This document shows positions 16,803 through 24,344 of a DNA stretch of 64,000 bases, piece by piece. The DNA is from RHKX01 sp963784885 (GTDB lineage: Bacteria; Actinomycetota; Thermoleophilia; Solirubrobacterales; 70-9), in assembly GCA_963784885.1 (NCBI GenBank), contig CAWATA010000003.1:62001-126000 (forward strand), written 5' to 3'. The first letter of the stretch is position 1. Every line of letters starts with the position of its first letter. The translations under genes and the position numbers were made by a program. Under the pieces are notes generated by a model. It ran no database searches. It saw only the letters and a program-made list of their open reading frames with translations, and was not told the origin of the DNA.

Positions 16803-17654
16803 ATGCCGGCCTGGCGCCTCGCCGACCGCACGCTCGACCTTCGGAGCCCGATCGGGGCCGGGATCGTCAACGTCACCGTCGACTCGATGTACTCCGGTGC
16901 CCGCAGCGGCACGCCCGAGCGGGCGGTCGCCGACGGCGTCGAGCTGGCGGGTCGCGGCTTCGAGATGATCGACGTCGGTGCCGTCGCTGCCCGCTCGGGG
17001 CCGCCGGTTGCCGCGGCCGACGAGATCGAGCGGCTGATCCCGGCGATCGCCGGCCTCGCCGACCGGGTCGGCGTCCCGGTCAGCGCCGACACGTTCGAGC
17101 CCGCCGTCGCGACGGCGGCCGTCGCCGCGGGAGCGGTCGTGATCAACGACATCGGCGGCGGCGCCGACCCGATGCTGGAGGCGGTCGCCGAGGCCGGCTG
17201 CGGCTACGTGCTCATGCACATCGAGGGGCCGCCGAGGGTCGACCGCCGGGCCCCGGCCTTCGCCGACGTGGTCGGCCGGCTCGGTGAGTTCTTCACCGAG
17301 CGGATCTCGCGGGCGGTCGAGATCGGTGTCGCCGAGGAGGCGATCGCGATCGACCCGGGACTCGACTTCGACCTGACCGTCGCCGACGACGTCGAGATCC
17401 TGCGCCGCCTCGATGAGCTCCATGCGCTCGGCCGCCCGATCTACATATCGCTCTCCCGCAAGGACTTCGTCGGGGCCCTTCTCGCCGGGTCCTGGGAGCG
17501 CCGGTTGCCGGCGGATCGGCGCGGGCACGGGACGATGGCCGCCGCGGCGCTGGCCGCGGCGAAGGGGGCGCAGATCCACCGGCTCCACGACGCCGAGGCG
17601 CTCGACGCGGTCCGGATGGCCGCCCGGATCGCCGCCGCGGGCGCCGCGGCTTGA
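16803..17654 (+). CDS. folP: Dihydropteroate synthase (divergent)
   Basis: The 283-residue TIM-barrel protein matches pterin-binding DHPS, which condenses p-aminobenzoate with dihydropterin pyrophosphate. Recognisable blocks are GIVNVTVDSMYSG near residue 20 (usual form NVTPDSFSDGG), a MIDVGAVAARSG segment (usual GGESTRPG), VINDIGGGADP, MHIEGPP, AIDPGLDFD (usual DPGIGFGK), ISLSRKDFVGAL (usual SRKSFIG) and GHGTMAAAALA. All strands are in order, but several substrate-loop residues depart from canonical enzymes, so it may be a DHPS paralogue. Its stop overlaps the TTG start of the helicase gene by 3 bases. Confidence 0.75.
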   Translation: MPAWRLADRTLDLRSPIGAGIVNVTVDSMYSGARSGTPERAVADGVELAGRGFEMIDVGAVAARSGPPVAAADEIERLIPAIAGLADRVGVPVSADTFEPAVATAAVAAGAVVINDIGGGADPMLEAVAEAGCGYVLMHIEGPPRVDRRAPAFADVVGRLGEFFTERISRAVEIGVAEEAIAIDPGLDFDLTVADDVEILRRLDELHALGRPIYISLSRKDFVGALLAGSWERRLPADRRGHGTMAAAALAAAKGAQIHRLHDAEALDAVRMAARIAAAGAAA

Positions 17655-19990
17655 GCTCGTCGTCGTCAGCGTCGGACCTGCCGTGGGGCTCGGTGGTCGA
17701 CGAGGCCTGGAGGGCGGCCATCGACCCGGGGCGCGCGGACGGACGGCTGGTCGCCGAGAGCGCCGAGCGCGAGCAGGAGGCGAGCGAGGTGCCGCTGCCC
17801 GAGCAGCTTCATCCCGATCTCCGCGCGGGGCTCGAGCGCGCCGGTATCACGACCCTCTACGCCCACCAGCTCGAGGCGCTGCGCGCGAGCGAGGACGAGA
17901 ACGTGATCGTGACGAGCGGCACCGCCTCGGGTAAGTCGCTCGCCTTCAACATGCCGGTGCTGGACGCGATCGCGCACGATCCCAAGGCACGCGCCATCTA
18001 CCTCTACCCGACCAAGGCGCTGGCGCAGGACCAGGCGCGAAAGCTCGCCGAGATCGCCCCGGGGGCGCTCCGACCGGCGATCTACGACGGCGACACGCCG
18101 CGCGAGGAGCGGCCGGCGATCCGCCGCAACTCGAACCTGATCCTGACCAACCCCGACATGCTCCACGTCGGCGTCATCCCCAACCACAGCAGCTGGGGCG
18201 ACGTGATCGCCAACCTCCGATTCGTCGTCGTCGACGAGGCGCACGTCTATCGCGGCGTCTTCGGCTCCCACGTCGCCAACGTCCTCCGCCGCCTCCGGCG
18301 GATCGCTCGGCGCTACGGCTCCGACCCGCGATTCATCCTCACATCGGCGACGATCGCCAACCCGCTGGAGCTCGCCGAACGTCTCGTCGGAACCGACTTC
18401 CGCGCCGTCGACACCGATGCGGCGCCGCACGCCGGGCGCCGGATCGCGATCTGGAACCCGCCGCTCACCGATCGCGCCGCCGGCGCTCGCCGCTCCGCGC
18501 TCGCGGAGGCCGCCGACATGCTCTGCGACCTGACCGTGGCCGGCACGCGGACGATCTGTTTCGTCGGCAGCCGTCGCGGCGCCGAGCTGATCCACAAGTT
18601 CACCCGCGATCAGCTGATCGAGCGCAACCGTCGCGATCTCGCCGACGCGGTCGCTCCCTACCGGGCGGGCTACACGCCCCAGCAGCGCCGCGAGATCGAG
18701 GCGCGGCTCGCAGGAGGCGAGCTGCGTGCCGTCGTCGCCACCAATGCGCTCGAGCTCGGCATCGACATCGGCGAGCTCGACGCCGCGGTCTGCGTCGGCT
18801 TCCCGGGTACGGTCGCGAGCCTGCGGCAGATGTGGGGTCGGGCGGGCCGGCGTCGGGACGGGCTCGCCGTCTACCTCGCCGGGATCGACGGGCTCGATCA
18901 GTTCTTCTGCCGGCACCCGACCGAGTTCCTCACCCGCCCGGTCGAGGCCGCGATCCTCGATCACCGCAACGAGCGGATCCAGTCGGCGCACCTGCTGGCG
19001 GCGGCGTTCGAGGCGCCGCTCGGGGCCGCCGGCGACGACGAGATTCTCGGCGCGGGCTGGCGCGAGCGCGCCGAGGCCCTCGTCAACCACGGCTACCTGC
19101 GCCGGGGGAGGTCCGGCCTGCTCGGGGTCAAGGGCTCGGGCTACCCGGCCGGCGGGGTCAGCCTCCGTTCGGCATCGGCCGACGCGGTCACCGTCGTCGA
19201 CGCCGAGAGCGGCGAGCTGCTCGGGACCGTCGAGGCTGAGCGTGCCTTCTCGACCGTCCACCCGGGCGCCGTCTACCTGCACCTCGGACGCTCCTACGAG
19301 GTCCGCGAGCTCGACCTCGATCAGCGACGGGCGATCGTCCAGCCGTTCAGCGGCGACTGGTACACGCAGCCGCGGGAGGAGACCGAGGTCTACATCGAGC
19401 GGATCGAGGCGCGGCGCGAGACGCTCGGCGTCGAGCTCAACTTCGGCACGGTCTCGGTCAGCGAGCAGGTGATCGCCTTCCAGCGGAAGCGGATCGGCGA
19501 CGGCCACGGCGACGAGGCCTTCGATTTCGTCGCGCTCGACCTGCCCGAGCAGAGCTACGCGACCCAGGCGCTCTGGTACGTGTTGCCGGACGAGCTGGCC
19601 GGTCCCGAGGCATTCCCGTCAGACGTTCAGCTCGGCGCCCTGCATGCCTCCGAACACACCCAGATCGCGGTCCTGCCGCTGCTGGCGATGTGTGATCGCT
19701 GGGACATCGGCGGGCTCTCGACGAACGTCCACATGCAGACCGGGCGTCCGACGATCTTCATCTACGACGGCCACCCCGGCGGGGTCGGGATCTCCCGCCG
19801 CGGCTACGACGAGTTCTCCCGTCTCGTCGCCGACGCGGCGCGCCTCGTCGGCGAGTGCCCTTGCGCCGAAGGTTGTCCGTCCTGCGTCCAGAGCCCGAAG
19901 TGCGGCAACCTCAACGACCACCTCCACAAGGGCGGGGCGATCGAGTTGATGACGCGGATGCTCGCGGCCGACCGGACCGGACGTTCGTAA
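17651..19990 (+). CDS. DEAD/DEAH-box helicase of the MrfA/YprA type with C-terminal zinc-binding domain
   Basis: The 779-residue SF2 helicase has Walker A GTASGKS near residue 92, VVDEAH near 193, LTSATIANP (motif III), NALELGIDIGELD (motif V region) and GRAGRR (motif VI). The C-terminus contains a DUF1998-type region ending in ECPCAEGCPSCVQSPKC (Cys 736, 738, 742, 745, 751), which fits the four-cysteine zinc site of the mitomycin repair factor A family. A role in repair of damaged DNA is family-based inference. The TTG start overlaps the folP stop (TTGA); a slightly later in-frame GTG near 17693 is an alternative. Confidence 0.88.
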   Translation: MSSSSSASDLPWGSVVDEAWRAAIDPGRADGRLVAESAEREQEASEVPLPEQLHPDLRAGLERAGITTLYAHQLEALRASEDENVIVTSGTASGKSLAFNMPVLDAIAHDPKARAIYLYPTKALAQDQARKLAEIAPGALRPAIYDGDTPREERPAIRRNSNLILTNPDMLHVGVIPNHSSWGDVIANLRFVVVDEAHVYRGVFGSHVANVLRRLRRIARRYGSDPRFILTSATIANPLELAERLVGTDFRAVDTDAAPHAGRRIAIWNPPLTDRAAGARRSALAEAADMLCDLTVAGTRTICFVGSRRGAELIHKFTRDQLIERNRRDLADAVAPYRAGYTPQQRREIEARLAGGELRAVVATNALELGIDIGELDAAVCVGFPGTVASLRQMWGRAGRRRDGLAVYLAGIDGLDQFFCRHPTEFLTRPVEAAILDHRNERIQSAHLLAAAFEAPLGAAGDDEILGAGWRERAEALVNHGYLRRGRSGLLGVKGSGYPAGGVSLRSASADAVTVVDAESGELLGTVEAERAFSTVHPGAVYLHLGRSYEVRELDLDQRRAIVQPFSGDWYTQPREETEVYIERIEARRETLGVELNFGTVSVSEQVIAFQRKRIGDGHGDEAFDFVALDLPEQSYATQALWYVLPDELAGPEAFPSDVQLGALHASEHTQIAVLPLLAMCDRWDIGGLSTNVHMQTGRPTIFIYDGHPGGVGISRRGYDEFSRLVADAARLVGECPCAEGCPSCVQSPKCGNLNDHLHKGGAIELMTRMLAADRTGRS

Positions 19991-20081
19991 GGCAACCGCC
20001 TAGCGCGACCGAAGGGATCGGCATACCCACCCCCGGCCGCGCCTGCCAGGTGTGGCCGCACTCGCTTGGAGGCCTTGGGAA

Positions 20082-20154
20082 TGGCGAGGGCGGGAATCGA
20101 ACCCGCGACACCACGATTTTCAGTCGTGTGCTCTACCAACTGAGCTACCTCGCC
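20082..20154 (-). tRNA. tRNA-Phe (anticodon GAA)
   Basis: A 73-base cloverleaf on the minus strand: acceptor GGCGAGG pairs with CCTCGCC, D-arm GCTC...GAGC, anticodon stem CACGA/TCGTG with loop CTGAAAA (anticodon GAA), and T-arm GCGGG-TTCGATT-CCCGC. The discriminator is A and CCA is not encoded. Confidence 0.97.
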
Positions 20155-20238
20155 AAGCGCCGGAACCCGCATGAGGAGCGGGAAATCGGACCCTGCGACG
20201 GGCCATGTTATCGCTCGTGCCGCCACGGGACGATCCCG

Positions 20239-20739
20239 TCAGGCGCTCTGCGGGATGCCCTCGACTCCGAGCTCGGTGAGCTTGCGATCGAACGCGGTGA
20301 GGCGCTCGGTGTCGGCGTAGAAGTCGTGCTGCTCGACGACCTTGCCCCAGCGGGTGCGAAGGACGAGGACGGTGGAGTTCTCGTATATCCGGGTGCCGTC
20401 GGGGGCGTCGGCGCGGTCGTCGAAGCGGACCCACATCGTCAGCGCCCAGAGCGGACCGCTGGTCGCGATCCCGCGGATCTCGCCCTGGATGCCGGCGGCC
20501 GTGAAGTTCTGCAGGAACCGGTCCATCCCCGCCCTGCCGAACCAGTCGCCGGACCAGCGGTGCGGGCCCTCGGCGAAGTGGAGGACGAAGTCGTCCGCGT
20601 AGGCGCCGAGCAGCGATGTGTGATCGCCGGCGTTCAGCTTCGCGACGTCGCCGGAGAACTTCGCGAGAAGCAGCCGGGGGAACAGGGCGCGGGCGGCGAG
20701 CGCGAGGGCGGCGCCGGCTAGGAGGCTCATCGGTTTCAT
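20239..20739 (-). CDS. NTF2-like/SnoaL-fold protein with N-terminal hydrophobic segment
   Basis: The 166-residue protein starts MKPMSLLAGAALALAARALF, a hydrophobic helix that is either a signal anchor or a membrane tether. The rest has the cone-shaped NTF2-like fold pattern: AYADDFVLHFAEGPHRWSGDWFGR, then MDRFLQNF and a YENSTVLVLRTRWGKVVEQHDFYADTER strand region. This matches ketosteroid-isomerase/SnoaL-like proteins, which bind small hydrophobic ligands and sometimes act as isomerases. It is divergent from a TetR regulator 54 bases away, with a palindromic operator between them, so it is the probable regulated target. Confidence 0.8.
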   Translation of the reverse strand: MKPMSLLAGAALALAARALFPRLLLAKFSGDVAKLNAGDHTSLLGAYADDFVLHFAEGPHRWSGDWFGRAGMDRFLQNFTAAGIQGEIRGIATSGPLWALTMWVRFDDRADAPDGTRIYENSTVLVLRTRWGKVVEQHDFYADTERLTAFDRKLTELGVEGIPQSA

Positions 20740-20758
20740 CGGGTTCCCTTCGTCTAGG

Positions 20759-20770
20759 TAGATCGTTCTA
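20759..20770. promoter_or_regulatory. TetR-type operator TAGATCGTTCTA
   Basis: TAGATCGTTCTA has TAGA/TCTA arms and a CG core (10 of 12 positions symmetric). It lies between the divergent NTF2-like gene and a TetR regulator of LmrA/YxaF type. Boxes known for that family have the same TAGA-N4-TCTA layout. It covers the region just upstream of the regulator's -10 box. Confidence 0.6.
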
Positions 20771-20780
20771 GTTAGGACTG

Positions 20781-20786
20781 TACACT
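20781..20786 (+). promoter_or_regulatory. -10 box TACACT, leaderless TetR regulator
   Basis: TACACT ends 7 bases before the ATG at 20794. The operator at 20759-20770 lies in the adjacent -35/spacer zone, so autoregulation is expected. Confidence 0.55.
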
Positions 20787-20793
20787 TTCCGGC

Positions 20794-21360
20794 ATGGCTG
20801 AGACCGAAGTCCCCCCCGAAAGGGCCCCGACCCGCGAACGGATCCTCTTCGCGGCCGCCGAGCTGTTCCGCCGCCAGGGCTACAACGGCACCGGGCTCAA
20901 ACAGGTCGTGGCCGAGGCCGAGGCGCCGTTCGGCTCGCTCTACCACCACTTCCCCGGCGGCAAGCAAGAGCTTGCGGAGGAAGTTGTCGGGATGGCGGGC
21001 GCCTTCTTCCAGGCGCTCGTCACCGCCGTCTACGACGAGGAGCGGACCCCCGAGGCGTCGGTGCGGGCAGTCTTCACCGGCGCCGCCGAGACCCTCCAGG
21101 CATCCGACTTCGAGGACGCCTGCCCGATCGAGACCGTCGCGCTGGAGGTCGCGAGCACCGACGAGCGCCTCCGCGAGGCGACCGCCGCGGTGTTCGAACG
21201 CTGGACCGAGGCCTTGACCGAGCGGCTCGGCGATCGCAGGAGAGCGCTCGCGATCATCGCGGCCCTCGAGGGCGCGTTCATCCTCAGCCGAGCCTCGCGC
21301 AGCACCGAGCCGATGCTCGCGGCGGGTGAAATGGCCGCCGCTCTCGCCGCCGCCGACTGA
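20794..21360 (+). CDS. TetR/AcrR-family regulator, LmrA/YxaF type
   Basis: The 188-residue repressor has the TetR helix-turn-helix RERILFAAAELFRRQGYNG, then TGLKQVVAEAEAPFGSLYHHFPGGKQELAEE, which is the signature of the LmrA/YxaF branch (SLYHHFPGGK). The ligand domain contains the family segment DACPIETVALEVAS near residue 110 and a C-terminal helix with LRSASRS-like dimer residues. Members repress divergent efflux or small-oxidoreductase genes and release DNA upon binding hydrophobic compounds. A matching palindromic operator lies in its promoter and a divergent NTF2-like gene is the likely target. Confidence 0.88.
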   Translation: MAETEVPPERAPTRERILFAAAELFRRQGYNGTGLKQVVAEAEAPFGSLYHHFPGGKQELAEEVVGMAGAFFQALVTAVYDEERTPEASVRAVFTGAAETLQASDFEDACPIETVALEVASTDERLREATAAVFERWTEALTERLGDRRRALAIIAALEGAFILSRASRSTEPMLAAGEMAAALAAAD

Positions 21361-21386
21361 GCGCGGAACAGCGAACGGGCGTCCGC

Positions 21387-21392
21387 TAAATT
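21387..21392 (+). promoter_or_regulatory. -10 box TAAATT, leaderless second TetR regulator
   Basis: TAAATT ends 6 bases before the ATG at 21399, with no Shine-Dalgarno. Confidence 0.5.
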
Positions 21393-21398
21393 GAAACG

Positions 21399-21998
21399 AT
21401 GCCCCGCAGCTCCCGAGAAGCGGCCGCCCGGACCCGGGAGACGATCCTCGCCGAGGTCGTCGACGAAGCGTCGGTGAACGGGCTGGACGGGATCACGATC
21501 GGCAACCTCGCCGATCGCCTCGAGATGAGCAAGGCCGGCGTGATCGGGCCGTTCGGCAGCAAGGAGCAGCTTCAGCTCGAGGCGCTCGACCGCGCCGCCG
21601 CCATCTTCCGCGCCGACGTCTGGGATCCCGCCGCCGCCGAGGCCGCCGGGGTGCCGCGGCTCGAGGCTCTGATCGACGCCTGGCTCGCCCACCTGGCGCG
21701 GCCGACGTTCCCCGGCGGCTGCTTTCTCACCCAGGCGGCCGCCGACTTCGATGCCCGCCCGGGCGCCGTCCGCGAGGCCGTTCGCGCGATCGGCCGGCGC
21801 TGGGAGGGAGTGATCGCAGCCGAGGTGAAGACGGCCCTCGAGGGCGGCGAGGTCGAGGGCGTCGATCCGGAGCAGGCGGCGTTCGAGGTCAACGCGATCG
21901 CCCAGGGCGTCAACCAGGCGATCCAGCTCCACGCCGATCCCGCCGCCGCCGATCGCGGCCGGACCGCGATGCGCCGCGCGGTCGGCCTCAGCCGATAG
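21399..21998 (+). CDS. TetR/AcrR-family transcriptional regulator
   Basis: The 199-residue protein has an N-terminal TetR DNA-binding domain (TRETILAEVVDEASVNGL, then TIGNLADRLEMSKAGVIGPFGSKEQL). The C-terminal ligand domain contains the RPTFPGGCFLTQAAADFDARPG segment found in a common TetR subgroup (TetR_C_39-like), with a Cys in the pocket region. The helix-turn-helix reads KAGVIGPFGSK where SLYHHFxSK is usual, so DNA specificity will differ from the preceding regulator. Its last 11 bases overlap the end of the convergent MBL-hydrolase gene. That gene carries direct and inverted repeats at its promoter and is a candidate target. Confidence 0.85.
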   Translation: MPRSSREAAARTRETILAEVVDEASVNGLDGITIGNLADRLEMSKAGVIGPFGSKEQLQLEALDRAAAIFRADVWDPAAAEAAGVPRLEALIDAWLAHLARPTFPGGCFLTQAAADFDARPGAVREAVRAIGRRWEGVIAAEVKTALEGGEVEGVDPEQAAFEVNAIAQGVNQAIQLHADPAAADRGRTAMRRAVGLSR

Positions 21999-22794
21999 CG
22001 AGCTCCTCGCCGGGGGCGAGCGGCCGCGCCTCCCAGCCGTCGCGGGCGGACAGGAACCGCTCGAGCGGCTGCTCGGCGGGGCGGTACCAGGGACCACCCT
22101 CGTAGGCTCCGTAGTGCATCGGTACGGCGACGCCGGCGCCGAGCAGCCCGACCGCCTCGGCCGCCTGCTCGGGGTCCATCACGCCGGGCAGCGAGCTCGG
22201 CGGCCGGCGATGGGGGAAGTCGAGGACCGAGCCGTTGATCGGCACGAAGGCGGCGTCGATCGGACCGGCCCGCAGGGCGATCCGCCACCAGTAGCCGTGG
22301 AAGAGCGTGTCGCCGAGGTGGACGACGCGGGTTCCCTCCGCCTCGACGAGCCAGGAGACCTGCGGGTCGCCGGTGCCGTCGACCGCAGGGAGCGCGGTCA
22401 CCGCGAACGGGCCGAGCCTCGCCGTGTCCCAGGCGGCCACCCGGCAGCGCTCGAGCCCGGCGGCGTTCAGCTCATGATCGGCCTGGGCGAGCGCTAGCTC
22501 CTCGAGCGCATCGCCGCCACCGGTACCGGGCTCGAGTACCGGGGCCCCGGCCGCCAGCCCGGCGGCCAGCGCCGCGGCGTCGGCGTGGTCGCGGTGGAGG
22601 TGCGTGAGCAGGCCGGCGATGGCGGCGCCCGGTCGCGCGGGCGCCACGACCTCCGGCTCGACGATCGCCTCCGCCCCGTCGCCGAGTGCGGCGAAGACCG
22701 CCCCGGGGTCGTCGAGCGGGTCGATCAGGATCGTGGCGTCGCCGGCGGTCAGCTCGACCCCGGCCCATCCGAGTGATCTGGCGCGGATCTCCAT
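21988..22794 (-). CDS. MBL-fold metallo-hydrolase (UlaG-like)
   Basis: The 268-residue protein has the metallo-beta-lactamase fold. It begins with a WAGVELTAGDATILIDP strand pattern, then LLTHLHRDHAD with the HxHxDH metal ligands near residue 63, VVHLGDTLFHG near 145 (Asp ligand region), and PMHYGAYEG near 230 (last His). The layout fits UlaG-type lactonases and related hydrolases with a shortened loop. The substrate is unknown. ATG 22794 follows a TATCGT box by 6 bases, so the mRNA is probably leaderless. Repeats at 22798-22823 overlap that promoter and suggest repression. Confidence 0.85.
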   Translation of the reverse strand: MEIRARSLGWAGVELTAGDATILIDPLDDPGAVFAALGDGAEAIVEPEVVAPARPGAAIAGLLTHLHRDHADAAALAAGLAAGAPVLEPGTGGGDALEELALAQADHELNAAGLERCRVAAWDTARLGPFAVTALPAVDGTGDPQVSWLVEAEGTRVVHLGDTLFHGYWWRIALRAGPIDAAFVPINGSVLDFPHRRPPSSLPGVMDPEQAAEAVGLLGAGVAVPMHYGAYEGGPWYRPAEQPLERFLSARDGWEARPLAPGEELAIG

Positions 22795-22797
22795 GGT

Positions 22798-22823
22798 CGA
22801 ACGATAGCGAACGATCGTACGTT
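22798..22823. promoter_or_regulatory. Candidate repressor site: direct plus inverted repeat over the MBL promoter
   Basis: CGAACGAT occurs twice, at 22798 and 22808 (10-base period, one helical turn). The second copy merges into an inverted repeat AACG-ATCGTA-CGTT (22810-22823). The pair covers the -10 box of the MBL gene. The TetR regulator encoded at 21399 is a possible binder. Confidence 0.45.
22801..22806 (-). promoter_or_regulatory. -10 box TATCGT, leaderless MBL hydrolase
   Basis: Minus-strand TATCGT ends 6 bases before the ATG at 22794. Confidence 0.5.
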
Positions 22824-22947
22824 ATGTGGCGACGTTCGGCCCGTCGAAGCGGTCCGTAGCGACCACCGACGGCGAACGGTGCGGGTTGCCGATGAACCGC
22901 CGTTCGCCCGCCCGTAGGTTGGGTAGGGCCACTCCGAGGAGGAAGCG

Positions 22948-22998
22948 ATGACGCCACTTCGAGATCACGCACCGGACGGCGGTCGCAAGTGCCGCTGA
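22948..22998 (+). CDS. Possible 16-residue leader peptide
   Basis: ATG 22948 is preceded by GAGGAGGAAGCG, one of the best Shine-Dalgarno sites in the window, yet encodes only 16 residues (MTPLRDHAPDGGRKCR) before TGA at 22996-22998. That stop overlaps the GTG start of the phosphoribosyltransferase fusion (22989) in another frame. It could be a coupling leader that delivers ribosomes to the downstream gene. An accidental ORF, or a sequencing indel joining it to the gene, cannot be excluded. Confidence 0.4.
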   Translation: MTPLRDHAPDGGRKCR

Positions 22999-24344
22999 CC
23001 AGGCGCAGCACGTTCAGCGATCGCCGCGAAGCCGGTCGGATGCTCGCCGCGCGTCTGCTCGAGCTGGACCTGCCCGACCCGGTCGTGGTCGCGTTGCCGC
23101 GCGGTGGCGTCCCCGTCGGCTTCGAGGTCGCGGAGGCACTGCGGGCGCCGCTCGACATCGGCCTCGTCCGCAAGCTCGGCCATCCGAACCAGCCCGAGCT
23201 CGGGCTCGGCGCGATCGGCGAGGACGGAACCGTGGTCCTCGACCAGCGCGCGATGGAGGCGTTCGGGATAACCCGGGCGCAGATCGACCCGATCGCGGCG
23301 CGCGAGGCGGAGGAGCTCGACCGCCGCCGCCGCATCTACCGCGGCGAGCGCCCGCCGGTCGAAGTCCGCGGCCGCACCGTCGTGGTCGTCGACGACGGGA
23401 TCGCCACCGGCGTCACTGCCGCCGCCGCCTCCGGGGTCCTGAAGGCGCAGGGAGCGGCGCGGGTGATCCTCGCGGTCCCGGTCTGCCCCGCGGGCACCGC
23501 GGAGCGGATCGACGGCGACATCGACGAGGTCGTCAGCCTCGCGGCGCCGCAGCACTTCAGCAGCGTCGGCGCCTGGTACGAGGACTTCTCGCAGACGAGC
23601 GACGAGGAGGTCATCGATCTGCTCGAGGCCGCGCGAGGAGACGACGGCGGCACGGATCCCGCCCCCGAGCCGTCAGGCGAGGTGACGATCCCGACCACCG
23701 ACGGCGCCGCACTCGGCGGCGCGCTCCGGATCCCCCCGGACGCGACGGGCCTCGTGGTGTTCGTCCACGGCAGCGGCTCGAGCCGGCACAGCCCGCGCAA
23801 CAACTCGGTCGCCCGCTATCTCGAGGGCCGAGGCTTCGCGACGCTCCTCTTCGATCTGCTGACTCCGGCCGAGGCCGCGGACCGGCGCAACGTCTTCGAC
23901 ATCGACCTCCTCACCGGGCGTCTCCTCGACGCCGCCGCCTGGGCCCGCCGCCGCCCCGGCCTCGCCCGGCTGCCGCTCGCCCTGTTCGGCGCCTCCACCG
24001 GCGCGGCCGCCGCGTTGAAGGCGGCGGCGGAGCCGGGCGCCGGGGTCGGCGCGGTGGTCTCCCGCGGCGGCCGACCGGACCTCGCGGGCGCCGCTCTCGG
24101 GCGGGTCATGGTCCCGACGCTGCTGATCGTCGGCGGCGACGACCGGGAGGTGCTGGATCTGAACCGCAGCGCGGCTGCGGCGATTCCCGGCGAGTGCCGG
24201 ATCGCCGTCGTTCCCGGCGCCGGGCACCTCTTCGAGGAGCCGGGGACGCTCGCCCGCGCAGCGCGGATCGCTGCCGACTTCCTCGAGACCCGGATCGCCG
24301 AGAGCGGCACCTTCCGCTGGAGCGGCGCCGGGAGTTCCCGGTGA
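22989..24344 (+). CDS. Phosphoribosyltransferase fused to a dienelactone-hydrolase-like alpha/beta hydrolase
   Basis: The 451-residue protein joins two domains. Residues 1-215 are a type I phosphoribosyltransferase: FSDRREAGRMLAARL at the start, LPRGGVPVGFEVA near 38 and the PRPP-loop VVVVDDGIATGVTAAAA near 135. Residues 230-440 are an alpha/beta hydrolase: VVFVHGSGSSRHSPRN, nucleophile elbow LFGASTGAAAALKA with Ser near 341, and GAGHLFEEPG with the catalytic His. PRTase-hydrolase fusions next to erythromycin-esterase-like genes are a recurring but uncharacterised arrangement. The GTG start follows a short leader ORF. It overlaps the next gene by 4 bases (GTGA). Confidence 0.85.
   Translation: MPLTRRSTFSDRREAGRMLAARLLELDLPDPVVVALPRGGVPVGFEVAEALRAPLDIGLVRKLGHPNQPELGLGAIGEDGTVVLDQRAMEAFGITRAQIDPIAAREAEELDRRRRIYRGERPPVEVRGRTVVVVDDGIATGVTAAAASGVLKAQGAARVILAVPVCPAGTAERIDGDIDEVVSLAAPQHFSSVGAWYEDFSQTSDEEVIDLLEAARGDDGGTDPAPEPSGEVTIPTTDGAALGGALRIPPDATGLVVFVHGSGSSRHSPRNNSVARYLEGRGFATLLFDLLTPAEAADRRNVFDIDLLTGRLLDAAAWARRRPGLARLPLALFGASTGAAAALKAAAEPGAGVGAVVSRGGRPDLAGAALGRVMVPTLLIVGGDDREVLDLNRSAAAAIPGECRIAVVPGAGHLFEEPGTLARAARIAADFLETRIAESGTFRWSGAGSSR

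Noticed and set aside
20082..20154. Integration site at tRNA-Phe
   Set aside because: No integrase gene or duplicated tRNA 3' end is present near it.
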